Notes under the pieces: model-generated
What the model saw: only the letters and a program-made list of their open reading frames with translations
Told to the model about the DNA's origin: nothing
Databases searched by the model: none
In this document: piece by piece, positions 1 through 5,409 of the stretch
Layout of the letters: every line of letters starts with the position of its first letter
Numbering within the stretch: the stretch's first letter is position 1
Position numbers and translations under genes: made by a program
Source: Anaerolineae bacterium
Lineage (GTDB): Bacteria > Chloroflexota > Anaerolineae > Aggregatilineales > Phototrophicaceae
DNA length: 5,409 nt
Reading direction: 5' to 3'
NCBI GenBank assembly: GCA_028284565.1
Contig: JANQRM010000194.1
Location: 1-5,409, forward strand

Positions 1-380
1 TCACCAATGGCGGAGGGCGCGATTTGGATCAAGTCCGTGCGTTGCAGTTCCCCGTCTTTACCGATGGCGCAGTCAGTTCGCATGGTTACATTCATATGCT
101 TAATGTTCACATCCCCATTCGCGTTGGGGGCATGGTCGTCTATCCTGATGACTTGTTACATGGCGACTTGAATGGCATAACGGTTATTCCCAAGTCCATT
201 GTCACAGAAGTTGCCGATCTTGCAGGTGAATTTGTCTCTGCAGAACAAATCATCCTCGATACGTTAAAACAAGAGCGAGTCTCGCCATCCCAATTGCGCG
301 AAGCTATCCAAGAAGCCGATAATCAAGTCGACACCCTTCGCCAACGAGTATCACCATCAACTACAAACAACAAAGGATAA
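1..380 (+). CDS. RraA-family protein, HMG/CHA aldolase-like, 3' part
   Basis: The reading frame is open from base 3 and ends at TAA 378-380, so the N-terminal part lies outside the window. The first residues read TNGGGRDLD followed by RALQFPVF. This matches the RraA fold's Gly-rich loop and Arg-Asp pair (codons 18-23). In HMG/CHA aldolases (4-hydroxy-4-methyl-2-oxoglutarate aldolase) that pair binds substrate and the divalent metal. VSHGYIH, GGMVVYPDDLLHGD and NGITVIP are further family landmarks. A charged helical tail of about 50 residues follows, as in many members. The family also includes RNase E inhibitors and enzymes of uncertain substrate, so 2-oxo acid aldolase or decarboxylase activity is inferred. 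The next gene, another aldolase family, starts 3 bases after the stop, which suggests one operon. A TTG at 24 would be a false start because it would drop the Arg-Asp pair. Confidence 0.85.
   Translation, partial: TNGGGRDLDQVRALQFPVFTDGAVSSHGYIHMLNVHIPIRVGGMVVYPDDLLHGDLNGITVIPKSIVTEVADLAGEFVSAEQIILDTLKQERVSPSQLREAIQEADNQVDTLRQRVSPSTTNNKG
373..377 (+). promoter_or_regulatory. Ribosome binding site of the HpcH/HpaI aldolase gene
   Basis: AAGGA lies just before the TAA of the upstream gene and 6 bases before the ATG at 384. This is a good Shine-Dalgarno match and spacing, and it supports ATG 384 as the start. Its position inside the upstream gene's end favours co-transcription. Confidence 0.6.
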
Positions 381-383
381 CCC

Positions 384-1223
384 ATGCGTGGACGTGACTT
401 ACGACAAGCACTACAACAAGGCAAACGAGTCTATGGCACAGCATTAGAGGGCTATGGACAACCTCGATGGGCGCGCTTTTTTGCGAAGATTGGCTTGGAT
501 TATGTCTTTTTAGACAGCGAACATACACCCCAAAATCGGGAGACCATTGCATGGGCAGTACAAGCCTATTCCGCTTACAATATCGCCCCCCTCGTACGTA
601 TTCCAGAAATCTCGGCTTCTCACGCGGCAATGGTGCTGGATGCAGGCGCACACGGTGTCATAGTCCCCTATGTCGAAACTGTGGAACAAGTCAAGGCGAT
701 GGTCGGTGCAGTGAAGTATCGTCCACTCAAAGGCAAGACCCTGCAACACGCGCTGGATACAGGCGAATTCCCCAATGAAGAAACGCGCGATTATCTCCAA
801 CAATTTAACCCCGATGCCTTCTTGGTCATCATGATTGAAAGCCCTATCGGTGTCGCCAATTTGCCCGATTTATTAGCTGTTGGTGGGGTTGATGCTGTCC
901 TGATGGGGCCTCATGATCTATCCGTCTCCTACGGTGTTCCAGAAGCCTATGACCATCCCCGCTTTGAGCAAGCTGTCCAGACAGTCATCCAAACCTGTCG
1001 CGCCTATGACGTGGGGGTAGGCGTTCATTTCTTCGCTGGGACAATGGAACGGGCGATGCGCTGGATCAATTGGGGCAGTAACTTCATTTGTCAACGAGCA
1101 GATACCGTGTTTATCGCGCAAGGGTATCAGCAGGAACTCTCGATTATCCGTGAGCAGTTGGGCGATATGGAAACCCAATCAGTCGATTTAGATGCACAAA
1201 TCGCCGCCGGACATGGTCAGTAG
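384..1223 (+). CDS. HpcH/HpaI-family class II aldolase
   Basis: A complete 279-residue protein of the HpcH/HpaI aldolase/citrate lyase family, a cytoplasmic TIM barrel. It uses a divalent metal to cleave 4-hydroxy-2-oxo acids into pyruvate and an aldehyde (HpaI, GarL and YfaU types). Visible landmarks are VFLDSEHTP (residues 41-49) with the expected catalytic base His47, VRIP with substrate-binding Arg72, and DAGAHGVIVP (86-95). The metal ligands are Glu152 in MIESPIG and Asp178 in MGPHDLS. The spacing fits E. coli HpaI, so the active site looks intact. The length is slightly over the usual 250-270, with a short hydrophilic tail after about residue 262. It starts 3 bases after the RraA-like gene. 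The exact substrate cannot be read from sequence: sugar-acid-derived and aromatic meta-cleavage 2-oxo acids are both possible. A decayed regulator fragment begins around its stop codon. Confidence 0.9.
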   Translation: MRGRDLRQALQQGKRVYGTALEGYGQPRWARFFAKIGLDYVFLDSEHTPQNRETIAWAVQAYSAYNIAPLVRIPEISASHAAMVLDAGAHGVIVPYVETVEQVKAMVGAVKYRPLKGKTLQHALDTGEFPNEETRDYLQQFNPDAFLVIMIESPIGVANLPDLLAVGGVDAVLMGPHDLSVSYGVPEAYDHPRFEQAVQTVIQTCRAYDVGVGVHFFAGTMERAMRWINWGSNFICQRADTVFIAQGYQQELSIIREQLGDMETQSVDLDAQIAAGHGQ

Positions 1224-1455
1224 ATATGCTGTACTGAAAAAATCTGCGCTCCGGAAAGTTGGCAGTATTGTCTCGCGGGATAAAGAACGCTTGCAATATT
1301 TAGAAGCCTTGCAATTGCTTCCCCACACTCCTGTTTCTGTGATACACATCGCCTCTTTTAGTGGACCGTTGCAACTCAACTGAACAAAGAGTATCGGATT
1401 GTAGGTCGCAGTCTTGCTGAATTAGCCTACATTCAATCTATTGAAAAACATATCA
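1213..1455 (+). pseudogene. DtxR-type metalloregulator remnant (FeoA-like C-terminal domain), frameshifted
   Basis: From about 1228 the frame that stops at TGA 1381-1383 reads VGSIVSRDKERLQYLEALQL, then LLPHTPVSVI and SGPLQL. The pattern then continues in a second frame from about 1383 as NKEYRIVGRSLAELAYIQ. Together these follow the FeoA/SH3-like domain at the C-terminus of DtxR/MntR iron and manganese repressors: a YLEELGL-PGT turn, a hydrophobic strand with GPL, then the xEhxLGrxLAxxIxV ending. The N-terminal winged helix and metal-binding dimerisation domain are absent, because the upstream sequence is the aldolase gene. So this is a truncated and frameshifted fragment, not a working regulator. 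It could instead derive from a stand-alone FeoA. The assignment rests on motif reading only. Confidence 0.6.
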
Positions 1456-1459
1456 TTGA

Positions 1460-1633
1460 ATTCATTGGAATTCTGGTAATGGAAATGTCATTTGTCGAAT
1501 TGACGGCATGTGGCATTATGGCAATACCACTGTCACAATGGACCGTTTTTCCAATACTGTTGCATTTATTGACACTGAAATTGCACATTCAAATCTCATT
1601 CCTACATCTGCTATTAGTAGGGAATCAAGTTGA
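1460..1633 (+). pseudogene. Unrecognised coding-looking fragment
   Basis: An open stretch of 57 codons lies between TGA 1457-1459 and TGA 1631-1633. It has no convincing start codon or ribosome binding site. Parts read NVICRIDGMWHYGN, TVTMDRFSNTVAFIDTEIAH and SNLIPTSAIS. The composition is protein-like, with mixed hydrophobic and polar residues and a central beta-strand-like run, but I do not recognise the family. It directly follows the regulator remnant and converges on the minus-strand fragment ending at 1637. It is most likely the C-terminal end of a lost gene. It could also be chance open frame. Confidence 0.3.
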
Positions 1634-1636
1634 ACA

Positions 1637-1963
1637 TTATTTAGAGATAATCTGATGAACGCGCGCTATTGAAATGTTGTAGTCTCGTGCGATTTCATAA
1701 AGTGTATCGCCTTGTTTGTAACGTTGACACATTTTCCGATTCCGGTCAGTTTGTTCAACTTTTTGATATTTGACCGGAGTAATAATCTTATTTTCATCAA
1801 GGCGTAAGAATTTTAGTAATATAAGAGAACTGATCTTGAGTGAGGGTAATGATATGTGTTGAAACCCCGTAGGGGCTATACGATTACCCACCCCTTTAAT
1901 TGTTTGTGGTGGGTTTTTTGATTCAATGGTCTTGTCACTGTAGAGAGATGCACGCACCGTCAT
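1637..1963 (-). CDS. Small ORF or gene remnant with HTH- or LysM-like C-terminus
   Basis: This minus-strand frame can be opened from ATG at 1963 and closes at TAA 1639-1637 (108 residues). Only the C-terminal half looks real. It contains TDRNRKMCQRYKQGDTLYEI then ARDYNISIARVHQIISK. This resembles the 'RNREM..RY..G.TL.EIA..YGIS..RVHQI' helix-turn-helix of sigma-70 region 4-like and related DNA-binding proteins. GDTLYEIARDYNIS is also compatible with a LysM repeat. I favour HTH because of the RVHQII ending. The first third would be translated through the GC-rich hairpins at 1865-1914, so it is probably spurious, and no better start lies closer. The likely interpretation is a truncated remnant of a small regulator or transposon-associated protein, coding part roughly 1637-1830. 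Confidence 0.35.
   Translation of the reverse strand: MTVRASLYSDKTIESKNPPQTIKGVGNRIAPTGFQHISLPSLKISSLILLKFLRLDENKIITPVKYQKVEQTDRNRKMCQRYKQGDTLYEIARDYNISIARVHQIISK
1865..1895. repeat. GC-rich hairpin, GTAGGGGC-type palindromic element
   Basis: CCCC at 1865-1868 and GGGG at 1872-1875 surround a GTA loop. The same AGGGG (1871-1875) can alternatively pair with CCCCT at 1891-1895. The motif GTAGGGGC followed at a short distance by its complement resembles small dispersed palindromes seen between genes in some bacterial genomes. Only one copy is in the window, so its repetitive nature is inferred. It sits immediately upstream of the terminator-like stem. Confidence 0.35.
1886..1919 (+). terminator. 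Rho-independent terminator-like hairpin
   Basis: ACCCACC at 1886-1892 pairs perfectly with GGTGGGT at 1908-1914 around a 15-base loop. Six T residues follow (1914-1919), as expected for an intrinsic terminator reading on the plus strand. It would end transcription coming from the aldolase operon and the remnants after it. The loop is longer than ideal, so efficiency is uncertain. Confidence 0.5.
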
Positions 1964-2277
1964 AAATCGGTCTGCTCATCGCTTCAAGCGAAAAGCAACG
2001 ATACGATGGGTGTCGAGGTTAAAAACAATATAATTAATGATGTTCTGCGCTATTTTCTCAAAGTTTGAAGGGGCTAGGATAGGAGGTCCATTGGATGATG
2101 ACTTTTATGCAAATGATATGGATAGTTGTTGAATACGACTAGTATAGCACGCATAGGTACTTCAATTAGAGCAATTTGGCGACGACTTTAGAGATTCAGG
2201 ATGAAATTCCGGCTGGGAGTGTTCGAAAATTTGGGATTTATGATTAAGTTGTTGTTATTTCAATTATTGGAACTTAG
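1964..2277. other. Gene-poor stretch with short open scraps
   Basis: No gene is supportable here. Two short plus-strand readings look faintly protein-like. One, up to a TGA near 2132, ends GGPLDDDFYANDMDSC. The other, 2170-2247, ends in TAA and contains EIQDEIPAGSVRKFGIYD. Neither has a recognised family or a ribosome binding site in front of it. They may be tails of decayed genes, in line with the rest of the region. AT-rich sequence at about 2225-2277 precedes the OsmC-like pseudogene and could have held its promoter. A weak GGA lies several bases before its ATG. Confidence 0.4.
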
Positions 2278-3058
2278 ATGAGGACATTTACCATGCCGTC
2301 AATTGAAAGTTTGGGTTATCCGCTAGCTTATAAAGCAGAATACAATAACGAATGGTCACAAGAATTAACTGATGATCGCGTATCCATGCGGACTACAGTG
2401 CGAGCCTTTGAAGGGATGCAAAAGGAAGCCCTTGACTATTATGCACCTTCGAAAACGGTGTGCCGGATGGTTTCGGATGAAGGTCCCTATCTGAATGGAA
2501 CTCATCTTGCGCCGTTTCCGTTAGCCGATTACACGGCTGGCATGGCTTCTCGTTGGTGGCTGAAGTTTTGAAATATGCCAAAGCGCAAAATATCGGCTTG
2601 AATTGGTGCAAGATAACTTTTATACGATGGAAGGGTCTGCATTGTGTGGTGACATGACAGGCGGCTGTCTCCCTGCAGAACTTTTGTTGAAACTAGACTC
2701 CGATGTTGATTAAGCGACTATTCACGCTATCGTGAATAAAGCGACTCGCTCATCTCCACCACAAGCTAATATGCGAAATGCGTTCCAAAACGTTTTCTCT
2801 TTAACCCATAATGCTGAGCAAGTTGAAGTAACCTGAGTAAACTCATCGTCGCATCCCCACCAAGACTTACTTCAATATTTTGATATGGCTGTTCCTCAAG
2901 ACAAACACCACCGTGAAGACCTTCTAAATAAACTGGAATCTGCTGAAACAGTATTCAATGCAGAAGGTGATGCAGGGAGTAGTCTTAAGAGCGAACAAAA
3001 GCGGACGTTGCGTGTACGGGGGATTGTGACGCAATGTGAGGATGGTTTGTTGCAATGA
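2278..3058 (+). pseudogene. OsmC-like protein, multiply disrupted (first part)
   Basis: The frame opens at ATG 2278 and reads EYNNEWSQELTDDRVSMRTT, then MVSDEGPYLNGTHLAPFPLA up to about 2550. The sense then moves to a second frame (VAEVLKYAKAQNIGL, about 2556-2600). It moves again to a third (ELVQDNFYTMEGSAL onward, from 2600), which runs to TGA 3056-3058. In that last frame TAA 2711-2713 and TGA 2834-2836 interrupt clear coding sequence, such as QNVFSLTH before and LQYFDMAVPQDKHHRED after. The APFPLA(x)nTAGM segment resembles the OsmC/Ohr fold helix that normally follows '(A)P(N)PlellLaAl'. OsmC/Ohr members are cytoplasmic, Cys-dependent peroxide-detoxifying proteins, although many distant ones have unknown roles. 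With two frameshifts and two stops it cannot give a normal product. Family assignment is moderate; loss of function is clear from sequence if the assembly is correct. Confidence 0.65.
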
Positions 3059-3450
3059 AAATTCAATTGTTTAAGCCGATAGGTAGTACCTTCCTAATGT
3101 TATGTGACATTGAGACTGGTGAAATGAAAAATGCTGTTGCACCGTCAGCATTAGCTTTTCTCTCGGCTGGTATTGGTTTTTTTTATGACTCAAACTGGAC
3201 ATTATGCCACAATTGTCAAGCAGAAGTTGCATGGATATTGGATTGTACATGACAATGCTTTTACAGTTGAGGGAGGAGTTGCCGACGCTTCGCAAATGGA
3301 TACACGTTTGTTTGTTGAGATAGATGAAAGTGTCGAAGCGATTCATAAACTCCTGATATGAGTAAACAACCTGTTTCCTCCACGCTGCGATACGCTTAGA
3401 GCGTCCGAGTGAGGTGACTGTGCAAGTGAATAGCAGAGTTAATCTTGATG
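3055..3450 (+). pseudogene. OsmC-like second module or partner gene, frameshifted
   Basis: ATG 3055 overlaps the preceding TGA as ATGA. The first frame reads IETGEMKNAVAPSALAFLSA then GIGFFY and stops at 3250-3252. The sense moves after an eight-T run (3177-3184) to a second frame, MTQTGHYATIVKQKLHGYWI to IDESVEAIHKLL, which stops at 3359-3361. It moves again from about 3366 to a third, CFLHAAIRLERPSEVTVQVN. 'PSALAFLSAGI' plus 'TCFLHAA' resembles OsmC-type helices carrying the family's cysteines. This may therefore be the C-terminal half of one two-module protein split by a frameshift at 3055, or a separate translationally coupled gene. A two-base loss in a former TATATG just after the T-run would explain the first shift. 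It runs into the start of the hydrolase remnant. Confidence 0.6.
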
Positions 3451-3996
3451 GCTCAATCCGGCTTTATTCAAACCAATCGAATCACTACCTACTATCAGAC
3501 TATAGGCGACTTCAAATCAGGTATTCCGCTTGAATTCATCAGGGCACTAAGAACCGACCTTCATATTTGGGATGCTGTGCTTCCACATTTTGATGGTGTG
3601 CCAACGCTTCGGTATGATACAAGAGGACATGGGTTATCAGATGCAGAAGGTGATGCATAATGTTTGTCACTTTTTACAGATGATTTAGTCGGTATTCTCG
3701 ATATGTTTTCAACTGAACTGGCGATTCTAATTGGTATGTCGATTGGTGGCATGATTGCTATGAGCACAACCATTGAGTATCCAGGACCGGTTACGGCACT
3801 CGTCTAATCTGCTACAGTCACGAAGCTTGGCACTGTGGAGTATTGGAATGAACGTACCCAAAAGGTGCGATCCTTGGGTTTAAGTGGCATGGCAGGCACG
3901 ATTTTGTCGCGTTGGTTTGCACCGAAATATGTGGATCAAAACCCCGTTGCTTATCGTGGTTATTTTAGTATGCCAAGCCATGATTCAAGAGCATGA
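3448..3996 (+). pseudogene. pcaD: 3-oxoadipate enol-lactonase-like alpha/beta hydrolase, truncated with stops
   Basis: A single frame from ATG 3448 (a TTG lies directly before it) reads through an alpha/beta hydrolase of the PcaD type. Landmarks are HIWDAVLPHFDGVP, LRYDTRGHGLSDA, then TDDLVGILD, and the nucleophile elbow GMSIGG with its Ser codon at 3739-3741. LGTVEYWNERTQKVRSLGLS and RWFAPKYV follow. TAA at 3658-3660 and TAA at 3805-3807 break the frame, while the sequence on both sides stays recognisable. PcaD hydrolyses 3-oxoadipate enol-lactone to 3-oxoadipate in the beta-ketoadipate pathway. About 175 codons survive of a usual 260 or so. The last third, with the catalytic Asp and His, is replaced from about 3971 by cycloisomerase sequence. 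The PcaD assignment over other hydrolases rests on the motifs plus pcaB- and pcaF-like neighbours. Confidence 0.8.
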
Positions 3997-4395
3997 ACTT
4001 GCAACAAGGTCAGGGCAAATGGAATGGTTGACCTTACCTCAAATGGCAACATATACTGCATCTGCTCTCAATCACACTCATTTTTTGAGTGAAAATCTGG
4101 TTGTGAATGTCCAACAAATGCGAAACAATATCAGAGTATCCAATGGTTTGATACTTGCAGAAGTCCTTGATTTAGCCTTAGCATCCCAACTCGGACGTAC
4201 CCACCATCGAAGCAAGTCATCAAAAGTTGTGTGCCTATAGTTTTGGCAGAAGGTCGCCATCTTGTGGATGTTGTCCGCGAACAAGTCGATGTGGCGTTAG
4301 AATGGGATTCATTCAAAGACGAAACACACTACCTGGGAGCGACACAAACCTTTATTGATACGATTTTACAAACAGTTGAAAGTCGAAAGCTATGA
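3971..4395 (+). pseudogene. pcaB: 3-carboxy-cis,cis-muconate cycloisomerase-like C-terminal remnant, frameshifted
   Basis: From about 3971 the frame reads QAMIQEHELAT, QMEWLTLPQM, then TASALNHTHFLSENLVVN and NGLILAEVLDLALASQLGR. These are landmarks of the C-terminal third of PcaB, a member of the fumarase/aspartase superfamily. After about 4205 the sense shifts to another frame, VIKSCVPIVLAEGRHLVD to THYLGATQTFIDTIL, which stops at TGA 4393-4395. PcaB cycloisomerises 3-carboxy-cis,cis-muconate to 4-carboxymuconolactone in protocatechuate breakdown. The N-terminal two thirds, including the superfamily signature loop with catalytic residues, are missing. The fragment has no start of its own and abuts the hydrolase remnant, so it is non-functional. 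An upstream in-frame ATG at 3884 exists only by chance, because that stretch is the hydrolase in another frame. Confidence 0.78.
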
Positions 4396-5409
4396 CAGAA
4401 GTTGTAATCGTGAGTGCGGTACGAACTCCAATTGGGAAGATTCGTGGCGCATTATCCGCAGTCCGCCCTGATGATATGGCAGGTATCGTCATTCAAGACG
4501 CCGTGACTCGTGCTGGAATTGACCCTGCGAGTATTGAAGAAGTCTATATGGGCTGTGCCAATCAAGCCGGAGAAGATAATCGTAATGTCGCGCGCATGGG
4601 ACTACTTCTCGCTGGTTTGCCAGAGCATGTTGCTGGCGTGACGGTTAATCGTCTCTGCGCCAGTGGTTTGAATGCTGTTAATCAAGCGGCGAGGGCGATT
4701 AAAGCAGGTGAAGGTGATGTCTTTGTCGCAGGCGGTGTGGAAAGTATGACCCGTGCCCCCTATTCCATCCCCAAAAACCCGAATGCCTTTGGACCCTCTG
4801 GCAACATCACAGGTTGGGATACCACGCTTGGCTGGCGGTATCCCAATCCCAAATTGAAAGAACTCTTCCCCCTAGAAGCCATGGGCGAAACAGCTGAAAA
4901 TATCGTTGAGATGAGTTGTGCAGGCAACATCAAAGGCGGAGAAATCAGTCGGGAAGCACAAGATCGTTTCGCCCTTCAAAGCCAAGAACGCGCCATCCAT
5001 GCGATAAACAAAGGCTACTTCAAGCGTGAAACCATTCCGGTAAGAATTCCACAACGTAAATCTGACCCCATTATTGTCGATACTGATGAGCATCCTTTTT
5101 ACCGACAAACTGGTACGGGATATGAAGTTGCGACTTCATTGGAAAAATTAGGAACATTGCCCACTATTTTCCGCGAGGGTGGAACCGTCACAGCCGGCAA
5201 TTCAAGTGGACTCAATGATGGAGCTTGCGCCTTAGTCTTAATGTCTGCCGAAAAAGCGAAAACGCTACGCATTCGACCCCTTGCGCGTTGGATGGGCAGT
5301 GCCGCCACAGGAGTCGACCCGCGCGTGATGGGCTTGGGTCCTGTAGAGGCAACCCGCAAAGTGTTGAAACGGCAACAATTGACCATTGCGGATATTGACC
5401 TTGCCGAAC
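4392..5409 (+). CDS. pcaF: 3-oxoadipyl-CoA thiolase (PcaF/PaaJ type), cut by window end
   Basis: The open frame starts at ATG 4392, overlapping the upstream TGA as ATGA, and shows 339 residues of a protein usually near 400. It is a thiolase: [10 protein letters not shown] at the N-terminus, [11 protein letters not shown] with the acyl-accepting Cys89, [11 protein letters not shown] (113-123), and [19 protein letters not shown] (260-278). [16 protein letters not shown] (54-69), [11 protein letters not shown] (143-153), AMGETAEN and VMGLGPV are typical of PcaF/PaaJ rather than generic acetyl-CoA acetyltransferases. The enzyme thiolytically splits 3-oxoadipyl-CoA into succinyl-CoA and acetyl-CoA, the last step of the beta-ketoadipate and phenylacetate pathways. 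The His and second Cys of the C-terminus lie beyond the window. Small insertions are visible around 177-184 and 235-246. No stop or frameshift is seen, in contrast to everything for 2 kb upstream. A modest AAAG-type ribosome site precedes the ATG. Confidence 0.88.
   Translation, partial: MTEVVIVSAVRTPIGKIRGALSAVRPDDMAGIVIQDAVTRAGIDPASIEEVYMGCANQAGEDNRNVARMGLLLAGLPEHVAGVTVNRLCASGLNAVNQAARAIKAGEGDVFVAGGVESMTRAPYSIPKNPNAFGPSGNITGWDTTLGWRYPNPKLKELFPLEAMGETAENIVEMSCAGNIKGGEISREAQDRFALQSQERAIHAINKGYFKRETIPVRIPQRKSDPIIVDTDEHPFYRQTGTGYEVATSLEKLGTLPTIFREGGTVTAGNSSGLNDGACALVLMSAEKAKTLRIRPLARWMGSAATGVDPRVMGLGPVEATRKVLKRQQLTIADIDLAE

Noticed and set aside
361..1178. Several minus-strand and shifted plus-strand open frames over the aldolase gene
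   Set aside because: They are shadows of the HpcH/HpaI aldolase, whose catalytic motifs fix the true frame.
1454..1474. Imperfect tandem ATTGAATTC / ATTGGAATTC that might be an attachment or target-site repeat
   Set aside because: It is too short and imperfect, with no mobile-element gene or inverted ends nearby. Probably chance in AT-rich sequence.
3884..3976. Apparent start of a plus-strand ORF with a hydrophobic, membrane-like run (LLIVVILVC)
   Set aside because: The same bases encode the hydrolase remnant in another frame (MAGTILSRWFAPKYV). The hydrophobic run is a frame artefact, and real coding in this frame begins only at about 3971.
1224..4391. Possible insertion sequence or phage as the cause of the rearrangements
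   Set aside because: No transposase, integrase or terminal inverted repeats were found on either strand. The breakpoints look like simple deletions.
4872..5386. Minus-strand open frames opposite the thiolase
   Set aside because: They lie opposite a strongly conserved thiolase, resemble no family and have no ribosome site.
1..5409. CRISPR array, tRNA or rRNA
   Set aside because: No regularly spaced repeats, cloverleaf-like segments or rRNA-like stretches were seen.

Overview
This is a bacterial window of moderate GC content. It has three healthy genes at its edges and a roughly 3.2 kb stretch of decayed genes between them. The host cannot be named from sequence alone. The tandem of RraA-type and HpaI-type aldolases and the GTAGGGGC hairpin motif would suit an environmental bacterium such as a member of Chloroflexota, but this is a weak guess.

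Left edge (1-1223): the 3' end of an RraA-family (HMG/CHA aldolase-like) gene is followed after 3 bases by a complete HpcH/HpaI-family class II aldolase gene. The two read as one operon for cleaving 2-oxo acids.

Middle left (1224-2277): no intact gene of known function. It holds a frameshifted remnant of the FeoA-like domain of a DtxR-type metalloregulator, an unrecognised coding-looking fragment, a GC-rich hairpin and terminator-like element, a minus-strand fragment with an HTH- or LysM-like ending, and about 300 bases with only scraps of open reading frame.

Middle right (2278-4395): a graveyard of consecutive plus-strand pseudogenes. An OsmC-like protein is broken into pieces in three frames with two extra stops, and its second module or partner gene is also spread over three frames. 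Next comes a 3-oxoadipate enol-lactonase-like alpha/beta hydrolase (pcaD-like) with two in-frame stops. It is joined near 3971 to the last third of a 3-carboxy-cis,cis-muconate cycloisomerase-like gene (pcaB-like), apparently by a deletion.

Right edge (4392-5409): an open, well-conserved thiolase of the 3-oxoadipyl-CoA type (PcaF/PaaJ), cut by the window end. Its ATG still overlaps the stop of the pcaB remnant. The pcaD, pcaB and pcaF order indicates an ancestral protocatechuate/beta-ketoadipate operon. The upstream ring-product genes have decayed while the terminal thiolase remains open. No RNA gene, CRISPR array or insertion sequence was recognised.
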